Assembly: GCF_046546515.1 (NCBI RefSeq)
Contig: NZ_JBKHKJ010000022.1
Coordinates: forward strand, 1 to 64,000
Length of the DNA: 64,000 nucleotides
Reading direction: 5' to 3'
Origin: Parasediminibacterium sp046546515
GTDB taxonomy: Bacteria > Bacteroidota > Bacteroidia > Chitinophagales > Chitinophagaceae
Below are positions 16,217 through 25,090 of this stretch, in pieces. The position numbers and the translations under genes were made by a program. Position 1 is the stretch's first letter. The number at the start of each line of letters is the position of its first letter. The notes under the pieces were generated by a model. The model ran no database searches. It saw nothing but the letters and a program-made list of their open reading frames with translations, and was not told where the DNA came from.

Positions 16217-16345
16217 TTTTTGAATAAGGTTTTACAACGGAATTTTGAATTGCAGGCGGGTTGGGATTAGTATAATCCAATTAATTTGTAGGATGAAATG
16301 CTAGAAGCTAATATTTATAATCGAAACTGGATAAAATCAGGCAGC

Positions 16346-16378
16346 AACTTCCCGAAAGTTAAAAACTTTCGGGAAGTT
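16346..16378. repeat. Palindrome with 15 bp arms (CCCGAAAGTT type)
   Basis: AACTTCCCGAAAGTT (16346-16360), an AAA loop and its exact complement at 16364-16378. Same sequence type as 2269-2292. Confidence 0.6.
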
Positions 16379-16400
16379 AAACTCCATTTTGAGTATAGTC

Positions 16401-16435
16401 CAGCAGGGTCATTGGTTCGAATCCAATCCGGATTA
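16401..16435 (+). other. Truncated tRNA-like 3' end (T-arm plus acceptor strand)
   Basis: GGGTC (16406-16410), a 5 bp T-stem ATTGG/CCAAT around loop TTCGAAT (16411-16427), then CCGGATT and A (16428-16435) have the layout of a tRNA 3' end. No matching 5' acceptor strand (AATCCGG), D-arm or anticodon arm is found upstream. It is therefore a fragment and not a functional tRNA. Such fragments are commonly left as attachment sites by elements that integrate in tRNA genes. Confidence 0.5.
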
Positions 16436-17071
16436 TGCAGTAAATACACTGTCAGATAAAAGAATTTTGTATGCCTAAACTGAATTGTAAACGCAGTGCG
16501 ATTTTAATTGGAAAAAGAAAATCCTTGTTTTGATAAATGGGTTTGGTAGGGGTAAGGAATGAAGGTGAAGGTAAATTACAGACGATGCGGCAGGAATGTT
16601 CATTGTTTGGCTCGTGCGGTAGCGGGGAAATGCCCTACGTTAACCTTTCGCCCTATGGAAGCAACACTATTACTCAAAAAATCCCGGCTCGAGTCTCCCG
16701 ACTACGTCGTGGCGTTTGCAAATCTCCTGATTTGCTTTAATCCCGCTGGTGCAAGCGTGCCGCTTGTGCCATTCGCTAAGTTATTCCCAAGATAGTCTCA
16801 GCTTCAACTTCAATGCTTCTGCGCAGTCTTTAAACAATTACTTTGCTAAGGCATTGATAAGTGCCTTCTGCTGGAACACGTCAAATTAGGTTCTTAAACA
16901 GTCTGCTAAAGCACTGTTTGTAACGCGTGGCTTCGCTTAAATTGGTTCTTAACATTTATGCAAACCCAATTGCTACTGGTGTGTCCTTTTTTTGCTTTGC
17001 CCCTTTGTTTTGGTGATAGACCTATTAATATAATAAATCTCATTATTTTCGAAAAGTCTTAGCACATTAAA
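16436..17071. other. Intergenic region with degenerate repeat debris
   Basis: 636 bp without a convincing gene. Short open frames at 16537-16800 have no family features. At 16745-16777 there is a hairpin-rich stretch (GCTGGTGCAAGCG, then CCGCTTGTGCCATTCGCT) that resembles the REP unit at 44107-44142. Repeated GCTAAAGCACTGTTTG and GCTAAGGCATTGATAA phrases near 16840-16920 look like decayed repeats. Confidence 0.4.
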
Positions 17072-20000
17072 ATGAAAAAAAATATAAAGTCAAAAGAAAT
17101 TACAAATGGTAGCTTTTCTTGTGGCAAAGTTTCCAATGCAACTCAAACCATCAGAATAATAATCTCTCTTCTTTTTTTAATCTCCTCATTATTCTTATTT
17201 GTCAATGCAAATGCACAAGCCCCACTTACCATCAACGAAGTTTTAACCCTTCCTTATTGTGAAGGTTCGTCTACAGGTTCAATAAAACTAGCAGCCAGTG
17301 GCGGATATACCCCCTACACCTTTCAAATGATAAGTCCTACTATTGGAAATGCAATAACAGTTGCAAGTACCTATTCTTATGATGCACTAACCGCTGCAAC
17401 TTATATTTTTAAGATAACGGATAACAAAGGAAATTCGCAAAACCGCACCATTGTTTTGGATGACCCAATACCAGTAACGTATACCCTTTATAGTGTATCT
17501 AATGGATATATGTATGTTTGTGATTCCATAGATGTAAATGTTTCTTGGACAACAGTTGGGACTAAAAGACCCAATTATACCTATGAGATATGGAAAAATA
17601 CAAATACCGCGGTTGGTTTGCCAGATATGACCATACATACAAGCAGTATCAATCCGACCATCCGAGTGCCACTTACACAAGCATTTAATGGCAATCACTT
17701 TGTTAGAATGACAGATAGCTGTGGTAAATCAACTACTTTTAAAGTATCAACTTATAGTTTTAATTGGGCAACACAATCCTTGGTGTGCAACCAAACCAAT
17801 TTGAATATTAGCTACAAAGGATTAAAAATGCCCGCAACATTTCAATTGTTCTCAGATACTACTTCCAATGCAACACCCATACAAACCATCACACAAACTA
17901 ACATTAGCGGGCAAAATATAACTTTTAACAATTTGCCTTCTTCTGGTTATTATCGGGTAATTGCAACAGATGCATGTGGGTATATAGTTAATCAGGTAAA
18001 AAAAGTAAACTTGATTATACCAAAATTACCAACAATAAAATCAACAATATGTAATGTAAATACATTGGATAGTTCCCTGACTATGTCAATATCGCTCTCA
18101 ACATTAAATGCCCCCTGGACTTTTACAATCTTGAATGGCCCTACTACTTATCAACCAAATAAGTTTTCAGGAAGTTTAATCAACCCCAATATTACTTATC
18201 CTATTTCTACAACAAGCAGTGCCAGCTCTGTGGGTTTGTATAACTTACCAGTGGGTACATATCAATTTGCAGTAATTGATGCCTGTGGCTTTACAGACAC
18301 TGTTTCTTTTCAGGTAAACTCAACAAACATTTCTTCCACAAAACTATCGAGTGAGGTAATACCAGGTTGTCTTAATGCGAATACCATTAGGTTAATGGTA
18401 AATTCATGCAATGCTAATTCAATATCTTCCAGCATTCAGCTTACAGATGCTACTGGAAAGGTTTTAAACAGTGTTGCATTAACCAATGATGTAACATTGA
18501 GTACCCCAAATCTCCCTGCCGGAACCTATTATGCCAATCTACTTTCAACCTATCCCAAAAAGAATATAGGTAACTCTATGAATGTTCTCAAATTCTTATA
18601 TCCTAACAATACCATAGTGGAACAGGACACTATTATTGTGTATCCATATGTGTTGCCAAGTGTTCCTAATGTACAATTGGCTCCTTGCCCTAATACAAAC
18701 CTCGTTTCTTTTATCCCAACGGGTGCAAATGGTATTACTCCCTACTCTTTTGAATTATTGGGTTCAAATATCAATAATACTGTCCTACAAGGCCCACAGA
18801 CAAGTGATACTTTTAGTAATCTTGCAACAGGGCAGCCCTATAGAATACGGATTACCGATTTCTGCGGAAATGCAACAGTTACCAACAATGTTACAGGAAG
18901 CCCACTTTATACAACTTTTAAAATGGCAAGCACTAAGGGCAAATGTTTTTCAATTGGAGACTCTACCACGCTGTTTGCAGATAGCCTGACCGCTACCATC
19001 TATAATTGGAATGGCCCTAATGGCTTTACTGCAACAGGAAGACTTATAAAAATAGATAGTTTAACAAGGGATATGACAGGAATGTACAAGGTAATAGCAA
19101 CAACGGCAGGAGCATGTACCAATATAGACAGCCTATTTATTGGTGTGGGCATTAATGCTGGTACACCAACATCTATTTGTGTTGGCGATACCATTCTTTT
19201 AAAAGGCATTCCAATAGGTGGTAACTGGTTTGCTAAAAGCAATAACATTGTAACAAGTCTACTTAGCGCAACCAATGCTGGTGTTGCCACTGCTAGCTTT
19301 CCTGGTAATAACAATGGCAAACCTAATTTCATTTATCAAATTGGAAGCTGTGCTGATACAACAACAGTTACAATTAATGCCTTACCCACTATTGCCCCTA
19401 TAGTTGCCGCCTCATCAATTTGTGAGGGCAGTACTACTTCATTTACAGAAATTACTAACAACGGTGTTTGGAATAGCACTAATAGCAATGTGGCATCTAT
19501 AAACACCAGCGGAATAGTAAAAGGATTAGCTGCAGGCAATACAACAATATCCTATTCGGTTACAGATGCAAATAACTGTTCGAATATTGTAACTAAAGAA
19601 TTCAGTGTAAATGCCACAACTTACTCCACTACCACAGATAGTATCTGCAAAGGGAAATCCTATACTTTCAATGGTGTAACTTATTCGTTGGGAGGAACTT
19701 ATTCTGCCCATTTAACCAATAGTAAAGGTTGTGATAGTATTGCAACCCTACAATTAAAACTTAATACAGAAGGAAAAGTGGGTCTCATTCAGGGGGACAC
19801 TATGGCATGTATAAACAATTCCGTAACCTTAACTACTACTTCTGTTGGTGGCATCTGGAGTAGTATTTACCCTAATATAGCTACTGTTAAGGACGGAATA
19901 GTAATTGGAAAGAGTAGGGGCATGGATTCAATTCAATATTCTGTATTGTCTAAATGTGGGAATATTACTATCTCCCATCCCTTGGCAGTATTAGGACAAA

Positions 20001-20533
20001 AGCCTTCCACTGACACAATGATCAAGCAGGCGTCTTGTTTGTATCCTCAATCTGGTAGCATTAAACTATTGGTTAATGGTTCAGAATCACCTTATAAGTT
20101 TGAATTTAATGGTACCATGTATCATGTTCCCTATACAATTCCGAATCTTGCTGCGGGTACTTATGCCATAAAAATATACAATAGTATTGGATGTCCTGTT
20201 GACAGTTTTACAAACATTGAAGTTACAGAAATTAAAGATGGCAGTTGCGATACCCTTTATGTTCCTACTGGCTTTTTACCGACGAGTACAAACAATAATG
20301 GCTATGTGAGGATACTCAAGCCATTTGGAGGTGGGTCTTCTGTTCGCCAATTAACTTTCAGGGTATATAATAGGAATGGCAATATGGTATTTGAAAGCCA
20401 TGATATAAATAAAGGGTGGAACGGCACATTAAACGGAACATTGCAGGATACAGGTACTTATGTATGGTATCTCGAATACTTGCACAATAACAAATGGATG
20501 TCCTCAAAGGGAATAAGTGTTTTGATAAGATAA
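17072..20533 (+). CDS. Large secreted protein with T9SS type B (gliding-associated) C-terminal domain
   Basis: 1153 aa. The long N-terminus ends in a hydrophobic signal (IIISLLFLISSLFLFVNANA). SprB-repeat-like segments occur near residues 50-135 and 985-1055 (GSIKL...GYTPYTF and GSIKLLVNGSESPYKF). A bacterial Ig-like (Big_2) unit lies near 795-845 (SNVASINTSGIVKGLAAG). The last 85 residues (TGFLPTSTNNNGYVRI, FRVYNRNGNMVFES, GWNGTLNG) form the CHU_C/T9SS type B sorting domain. The protein should be exported through Sec and the type IX system and attached to or released from the cell surface. No enzymatic domain is seen; adhesion or matrix roles are likely. Confidence 0.88.
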   Translation: MKKNIKSKEITNGSFSCGKVSNATQTIRIIISLLFLISSLFLFVNANAQAPLTINEVLTLPYCEGSSTGSIKLAASGGYTPYTFQMISPTIGNAITVASTYSYDALTAATYIFKITDNKGNSQNRTIVLDDPIPVTYTLYSVSNGYMYVCDSIDVNVSWTTVGTKRPNYTYEIWKNTNTAVGLPDMTIHTSSINPTIRVPLTQAFNGNHFVRMTDSCGKSTTFKVSTYSFNWATQSLVCNQTNLNISYKGLKMPATFQLFSDTTSNATPIQTITQTNISGQNITFNNLPSSGYYRVIATDACGYIVNQVKKVNLIIPKLPTIKSTICNVNTLDSSLTMSISLSTLNAPWTFTILNGPTTYQPNKFSGSLINPNITYPISTTSSASSVGLYNLPVGTYQFAVIDACGFTDTVSFQVNSTNISSTKLSSEVIPGCLNANTIRLMVNSCNANSISSSIQLTDATGKVLNSVALTNDVTLSTPNLPAGTYYANLLSTYPKKNIGNSMNVLKFLYPNNTIVEQDTIIVYPYVLPSVPNVQLAPCPNTNLVSFIPTGANGITPYSFELLGSNINNTVLQGPQTSDTFSNLATGQPYRIRITDFCGNATVTNNVTGSPLYTTFKMASTKGKCFSIGDSTTLFADSLTATIYNWNGPNGFTATGRLIKIDSLTRDMTGMYKVIATTAGACTNIDSLFIGVGINAGTPTSICVGDTILLKGIPIGGNWFAKSNNIVTSLLSATNAGVATASFPGNNNGKPNFIYQIGSCADTTTVTINALPTIAPIVAASSICEGSTTSFTEITNNGVWNSTNSNVASINTSGIVKGLAAGNTTISYSVTDANNCSNIVTKEFSVNATTYSTTTDSICKGKSYTFNGVTYSLGGTYSAHLTNSKGCDSIATLQLKLNTEGKVGLIQGDTMACINNSVTLTTTSVGGIWSSIYPNIATVKDGIVIGKSRGMDSIQYSVLSKCGNITISHPLAVLGQKPSTDTMIKQASCLYPQSGSIKLLVNGSESPYKFEFNGTMYHVPYTIPNLAAGTYAIKIYNSIGCPVDSFTNIEVTEIKDGSCDTLYVPTGFLPTSTNNNGYVRILKPFGGGSSVRQLTFRVYNRNGNMVFESHDINKGWNGTLNGTLQDTGTYVWYLEYLHNNKWMSSKGISVLIR

Positions 20534-20593
20534 GCGATAATAGAAAATGTAACACTTTCACAATATCATTTAGCAAATAGCTTTATGTTCCCC

Positions 20594-20696
20594 GCTAGTC
20601 CACGCCAAACATAGTGTTGCTGCTGTGCCCCCCCCGCTCATCCACGCCAAACATAGTGTTGCTGGTGCGCCGCCTGTGGCGCGTACCTTTCGCCTC
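20594..20696 (+). repeat. Two REP-like units (GCTAGTCCACG family)
   Basis: The first starts at 20594 (GCTAGTCCACGCCAAACATA) and the second at 20636 (GCTCATCCACGCCAAACATA). The second continues into the hairpin GGTGCGCC/GCCTGTGGC/GCGTACC and CTTTCGCC. The same head and tail are found at 44084-44142 beside the RAYT transposase. Confidence 0.65.
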
Positions 20697-21130
20697 GTTC
20701 TGCCGCTGGTTATTACTTTTTTCACAAGAATTGGTGTTAGACAAAAAAAAAGCTCCCAGAAGGAGCAAACCCATAATACGGAGACTATGGGGGGGCGTTA
20801 ACAGCACAAATGTATCAACCTTATATCACAATTGATATAAACTGTAAAAAAAATAACTTTTATAGATTTAAAAGAGTCAAGTGTAGAATGATAGTTTTAA
20901 ATTATACTAGGCCGCTGGTTCCATAATTCCTAATTCCTAATTCCTAATTCTAAATTCCCCCATCATGGGGGCATTTTTGGATGCTCATGGGGGCATATTT
21001 CCCCCATATAGGATTTTTATTTTGGCCAATATACCTATCCATGCGAATTTTACATTAAAGGAGGTAGGGGCATCTTGGCCTTGCCTCCCGAATAGGATGT
21101 TAGTTGGCTTAGGAAAATGATAATCCACCA

Positions 21131-21210
21131 TCAAAATCTTATCAGTTCATTATCAATAAATTATCGTTTTCCTATTAATAAACTATCATTCCATTATCAA
21201 TAAATTATCA
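21131..21210 (+). repeat. Array A1: eight TATCA units, exact 11-nt period
   Basis: TCA or a close variant starts at 21131, 21142, 21153, 21164, 21175, 21186, 21197 and 21208, with unit type NNNNATTATCA. The spacing is 11 nt at every step. The period is not a multiple of three, so this is not a coding repeat. Confidence 0.85.
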
Positions 21211-21260
21211 TAAAATTCACTTAAATTAGAATAAAAAATGAGGCTAAAAAAAAATAAACA

Positions 21261-21276
21261 ACTGAATATCAATGAG
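21261..21276 (+). repeat. 16-nt box after array A1
   Basis: ACTGAATATCAATGAG. One of four near-identical boxes (others at 21661-21676 and, inverted, 40298-40313 and 39441-39456). Confidence 0.75.
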
Positions 21277-21384
21277 ATATAGAAAAAAAAGGGCAGTAGC
21301 AAAAAAAAATAAACCACCGAAAAACAAGAAATAATCCATTTCAAACCCGGATTTTTTTCTTGCATCCTTTCCCTTGTTCTTGCT

Positions 21385-21404
21385 CCCTCTCCCTTTGGAG
21401 AGGG
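21385..21404. repeat. CCCTCTCC palindrome
   Basis: CCCTCTCC, CTTT, GGAGAGGG. Same type as 1852-1870 and 40089-40107, a palindrome widespread in Bacteroidota intergenic DNA. Confidence 0.6.
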
Positions 21405-21538
21405 TTGGGGTGAGGTCGGGGGGCGGGGTCGGTTGGGGGAGAGGTCTAACTACAAAATGCGAAAAAAATTTTATGCACCCGCCCCGTGGGGCTTATTTTT
21501 AATATACAAAAAAAAGGTCATGATATTTTACATCCATA

Positions 21539-21641
21539 CGCAAAAAACACTCAAAAAAGTACCCACTTTTCAGCGAAAATCACGCACAAATAAAGCACAA
21601 ATCACTCATTTTATACGCACAAAATACGCATAAAATACGCA
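21539..21641 (+). repeat. Array B1: ten CGCA-type units, 11-nt period
   Basis: Units of type AATACGCACAA with the CGCA core (or CTCA, AGCA) starting at 21539, 21550, about 21562, about 21573, 21583, 21594, 21605, 21616, 21627 and 21638. The period is exact except for one compensated one-base shift. Confidence 0.85.
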
Positions 21642-21660
21642 CTCCAAAAAAACATAAAAC

Positions 21661-21676
21661 ACTGTATTTCAATGAG
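21661..21676 (+). repeat. 16-nt box after array B1
   Basis: ACTGTATTTCAATGAG, beginning 20 nt after the end of array B1. The same spacing is found in the inverted cassette. Confidence 0.8.
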
Positions 21677-21840
21677 TTGTGGTGCAGGAAGGCCTCAAAA
21701 CTAAATTTAGGGTGCCAAAAGCCAGCCAAAACAAGCAGCCCCACCCTGAAAATGGGCTACTACTTACAACTTATGACTTACCACTTACCACTTACCACTT
21801 ATGTCTTACTTTTGCCCACTACTTAAAGGAAGATTTTATT

Positions 21841-23724
21841 TTGACAGATATTATTCAATTATTGCCCGACAACATCGCCAACCAGATTGCAGCGGGCGAA
21901 GTGATACAGAGGCCGGGCAGTGCTGTGAAAGAGCTGCTTGAAAATGCAGTAGATGCGGGTGCTACCAGCATCCAACTGTTTGTGCAAGATGCAGGTAAGG
22001 CATTGATACAAGTGATTGACAATGGTAAGGGCATGTCTGAAACAGATGCTCGCATGAGCCTAGAAAGGCACGCCACAAGCAAAATAAGGAATATAGACGA
22101 CCTGTTCAGCATCAAAACCATGGGCTTCCGTGGCGAGGCATTGGCCAGTATCGCTGCTGTTTCGCAGGTGGAAATAAAAACAAAACGGGCCGAGGATGAA
22201 TGGGGTACTTTCCTAGCTGTTGAAAATAGCCTTGTAGTAGCCCAAGAGCCATGCGCTTGCAACACAGGCACCAGTATCAGCATGAAAAACCTGTTTTTCA
22301 ACGTGCCTGCCCGCCGCAACTTCCTAAAAACCAATGCCGCAGAAATGCGGCACATCATAGACGAGTTTATAAGGGTGGCTATGGCTTTCCCCAACTTGTT
22401 TTTCTCCCTCACCAGCAATGGGCAGGAGCAGTTTCATTTAGAAGCTGGCAGCGAAAAGCAACGCATCATACAAATATTGGGCAACAACTACAACGCCAAG
22501 CTGGTAAGCGTGAAGGAAGAAATGGACTATATGAACGTACACGGCTTTGTGGGCAAGCCAGACACAGCAAGGAAAACCCGTGGCGACCAGTATTTCTTCG
22601 TAAACAACCGCTTTATCAAAAGTGCTTACCTCAACCATGCCGTTGGCAGCGCATTCGAGGGCATGATAGCAAAAGATAGCTACCCTAGCTATGTATTGTT
22701 TATAGACCTTGACCCATCGCAAATAGACATTAATGTACACCCCACCAAGCAGGAAATAAAATTTGAAGACGAGCGTATAGTATATGCTTTTGTGCAGGCG
22801 GCAGTAAAACATGCGTTGGCACAGTTTAGCATTGCACCATCGCTTGACTTTACGCTAAACCCCGAAATTCAAGGGCTGGATGCGGTTAGCAAGCCTTTTA
22901 CCAACCGCCAGCAGGATGATATGGAATCGTCTAACCTCTTTAAAACATTCTCCCAAAAAGGACAGGCGCATAAGATAGATGCCACCGAAAAAAGCGAGCT
23001 GAAACACTGGAAAGATTTTTACCAGCCTGCCGCTAGCACGACAGATTTGTTGGAAGCGATGCCACCCAAGCCATTGCCTTTAGGCAATGGGCAGCTAACC
23101 ATTGACGATGAATCGCCTTTTGTTACTACGCAATCTCCTTTACCTACCCAATCAGCACCGCAGTGCTTGCAGTTGCACAATACCTATATCATTGCCTCGG
23201 TTCAAAGTGGGTTTATATTGGTAAACCAGCAACTGGCACACGAAAGGGTACTATACGAGCGGTACAGTGCCGCATCGCATGGCACGCAAACCATTACGCA
23301 GCATAGTCTGTTCCCAGTAACCTTGGAACTTACAATAGCCGATGCAGCCCTGCTGCACGATTTGCTCCCTTCGTTGCAAATAATTGGCTATGCCATAGAG
23401 CCTTTTGGCAACAATACGTTTGTAATACAAGGCGTGCCCGCCGATGTGGCACAAGGCAACGAAAAAAACAGCATTGAGCTACTGATAGAGCAATTCAAGC
23501 ATTTCAGCAGCGACGTAAAATTCAGCAAAAGGGAAAAACTGGTGCGGTGCATAGCCCGACAGCAAGCCATCAAGTCTGGCCAATCATTAACCGTGAAAGA
23601 AATGGAAGCATTGGTAGAAGCGTTGTTTGCCTGCCAAACACCCAATGTTACGCCCACAGGCAGCCCTACTTATGTTGCATTCTCAGAAGCACAGATGGAC
23701 AAGATGTTTCAGCGGCTGTTGTAG
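21841..23724 (+). CDS. mutL: DNA mismatch repair protein MutL
   Basis: 627 aa from a TTG start, chosen because the MutL N-terminus (TDIIQLLPDNIANQIAAGEV) begins there and AAAGGAAG lies 8 bp upstream. GHKL ATPase motifs are intact: ELLENAVDAGAT, DNGKGM, RHATSKI, GFRGEALASI. A proline-rich linker precedes the C-terminal dimerisation/endonuclease domain. There the metal-binding DQHA(x)2E(x)4E motif reads NQQLAHERVLYE (N462, Q464), so Asp and His are replaced. ARQQAIKSGQSL and the C-terminal CQTPNVTPTGSPTY are present. MutL couples MutS recognition to strand removal. Loss of the nicking motif would leave an ATPase/scaffold role. Confidence 0.93.
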   Translation: MTDIIQLLPDNIANQIAAGEVIQRPGSAVKELLENAVDAGATSIQLFVQDAGKALIQVIDNGKGMSETDARMSLERHATSKIRNIDDLFSIKTMGFRGEALASIAAVSQVEIKTKRAEDEWGTFLAVENSLVVAQEPCACNTGTSISMKNLFFNVPARRNFLKTNAAEMRHIIDEFIRVAMAFPNLFFSLTSNGQEQFHLEAGSEKQRIIQILGNNYNAKLVSVKEEMDYMNVHGFVGKPDTARKTRGDQYFFVNNRFIKSAYLNHAVGSAFEGMIAKDSYPSYVLFIDLDPSQIDINVHPTKQEIKFEDERIVYAFVQAAVKHALAQFSIAPSLDFTLNPEIQGLDAVSKPFTNRQQDDMESSNLFKTFSQKGQAHKIDATEKSELKHWKDFYQPAASTTDLLEAMPPKPLPLGNGQLTIDDESPFVTTQSPLPTQSAPQCLQLHNTYIIASVQSGFILVNQQLAHERVLYERYSAASHGTQTITQHSLFPVTLELTIADAALLHDLLPSLQIIGYAIEPFGNNTFVIQGVPADVAQGNEKNSIELLIEQFKHFSSDVKFSKREKLVRCIARQQAIKSGQSLTVKEMEALVEALFACQTPNVTPTGSPTYVAFSEAQMDKMFQRLL

Positions 23725-23870
23725 GAGAGGAGAGTGTTTTTTTAAAGGTTAAACATAAAACCGACTTTACCCAATCCCGCCTTTGCGTCCTTAAAGTGAA
23801 ATGTTCTTACTTTTTCTAAGAAACCTCCCTTTGCGCCTTCTCTGCGCAAAACGCTCTGCGGGCTTTGCGG

Positions 23871-24929
23871 TTAATTTTTCAACTTACTTAGTTCCTTGCA
23901 AATCCCCTTTGCTATCCCCGGTCCTTCATATACAAACCCTGTCCACACTTGTATTAAAGTAGCCCCGGCATCTAATTTTTCTTTGGCATCTGCTCCTGTA
24001 AAAATACCTCCACTCGCTATAATAGGCACCTTCCCTTGCAGCTTGCTCGATAGATAGGTTACAACATCTGTGCTGCGTTGCTGCACAGGCTTGCCGCTTA
24101 GTCCCCCCATGCCTATAGCTTTTATTTCTTCTGGTGAGGTTGCCAATCCTTCCCGGCTAATGGTAGTGTTGGTGGCTACTAGGCCATCTAATCGTATTTC
24201 CAACGCAAGGCTTACAATATCATCCAACTGCCCTGTGGTAAGGTCTGGAGCAATTTTTAATAGCAGTGGTTTTGGGTTAGGTTTTTGCTGGTTAATAGCT
24301 TGCAGGTTAACGAATATCTTATGCAAAGCATCTTTTTCCTGTAGCTCGCGCAAGCCAGACGTGTTGGGGCTGCTTACATTTACTACAAAATAATCTACCA
24401 CATCAAACAAGGCGTTGAAACAGGTTACATAGTCTTTCCAAGCTTCTTCATTAGGTGTAATCTTATTTTTGCCAATGTTGCCACCTATGATAAGTCCACC
24501 GTCAACGGTTAACTGTGAACCATTCTTCCACTCCTTTAGCCTATTAGCAATAACTTCTACTCCATCATTATTAAAGCCCATCCTGTTTATCAAGGCCTTG
24601 TCTTTAGGCAAGCGGAAAAGCCGTGGTTTTTCATTGCCAGCTTGGGGTAGGGGGGTTACTGTGCCTATTTCTACAAACCCAAAACCCAATGCTTCTAATT
24701 CATTTAGGTACAAGGCATTTTTATCAAACCCCGCACCAAGGCCTACTGGGTTTTTAAAATGCAGGCCAAACACCTGTTTTTCTAGTTGTAGATGGTTGTA
24801 AGTAAACGACTTTGCAACCCATTTTTTTATTAACCTGCTCCTGCAAACAAAAGAAAGGCTGCCCATGCTAAAATGATGGACAGCCTCTGTATTGAACTTA
24901 AATAGAATAAACCTTATTAATTTGTACAT
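23871..24929 (-). CDS. pyrD: Dihydroorotate dehydrogenase (quinone), class 2
   Basis: 352 aa. It oxidises dihydroorotate to orotate, passing electrons to the quinone pool, in pyrimidine synthesis. The N-terminal helical membrane-contact region (about 1-40) identifies class 2. FMN-site motifs include GLGAGFDKNALYLN, FVEIGTVTPLPQAGNEKPR and NRMGFNNDG, then FVVNVSSPNTSGLRELQ, which contains the catalytic Ser region (class 2). IIASGGIFTGADAKEKL and QVWTGFVYEGP bind the FMN phosphate. It is a stand-alone minus-strand gene between CTTTGCG-type repeats. Confidence 0.95.
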   Translation of the reverse strand: MYKLIRFILFKFNTEAVHHFSMGSLSFVCRSRLIKKWVAKSFTYNHLQLEKQVFGLHFKNPVGLGAGFDKNALYLNELEALGFGFVEIGTVTPLPQAGNEKPRLFRLPKDKALINRMGFNNDGVEVIANRLKEWKNGSQLTVDGGLIIGGNIGKNKITPNEEAWKDYVTCFNALFDVVDYFVVNVSSPNTSGLRELQEKDALHKIFVNLQAINQQKPNPKPLLLKIAPDLTTGQLDDIVSLALEIRLDGLVATNTTISREGLATSPEEIKAIGMGGLSGKPVQQRSTDVVTYLSSKLQGKVPIIASGGIFTGADAKEKLDAGATLIQVWTGFVYEGPGIAKGICKELSKLKN

Positions 24930-25090
24930 TATGAGTTGTACGTTATACGTTTTAAGTTGTACTTTTTATGTGTAAATGAGTAATACTCTCAAAAATAATA
25001 TCCTCATTCTCAAAGACGGCTTTTTCATTTAATCACACTAACTGCCTCTTTCTTTGCGTCCTTTGCGGGTAAAATTACTTATTTAACTTC

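Larger units (their letters stand above)
20957..21738 (+). other. Repeat cassette 1: G-rich palindromes, two 11-nt-period arrays, two boxes, conserved end
   Basis: Order on the plus strand: palindromic block 20957-21017 (CCCCCATCATGGGGG), TATCA-type array 21131-21210, box 21261-21276, CCCTCTCC/GGAGAGGG palindrome 21385-21404, CGCA-type array 21539-21641, box 21661-21676, and a conserved stretch at 21682-21738 that would encode LKTKFRVPKASQNK. The same order is found inverted at 40580-39379. The first block matches there at 59 of 61 bases. No gene for mobility is inside. Confidence 0.75.
20534..21840. other. 1.3 kb gene-free region: REP pair plus structured cassette
   Basis: Contains two REP-like heads (20594-20696) and the repeat cassette described in the next entries, ending at the mutL start. 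An open frame runs from GTG 21679 into mutL without a stop, but this is read-through of the cassette's conserved 3' end rather than part of MutL. Confidence 0.6.

Noticed and set aside
16537..16800. Two overlapping plus-strand frames
   Set aside because: No family features; the region consists of degenerate repeats.
21131..21641. CRISPR or DnaA-box origin for the 11-nt arrays
   Set aside because: There are no unique spacers of constant length and no DnaA-box consensus; unit spacing and degeneracy fit neither.
21679..21840. 54-codon N-terminal extension of MutL from a GTG
   Set aside because: It is the conserved end of the repeat cassette; the MutL fold starts at TTG 21841, which has its own purine-rich upstream sequence.
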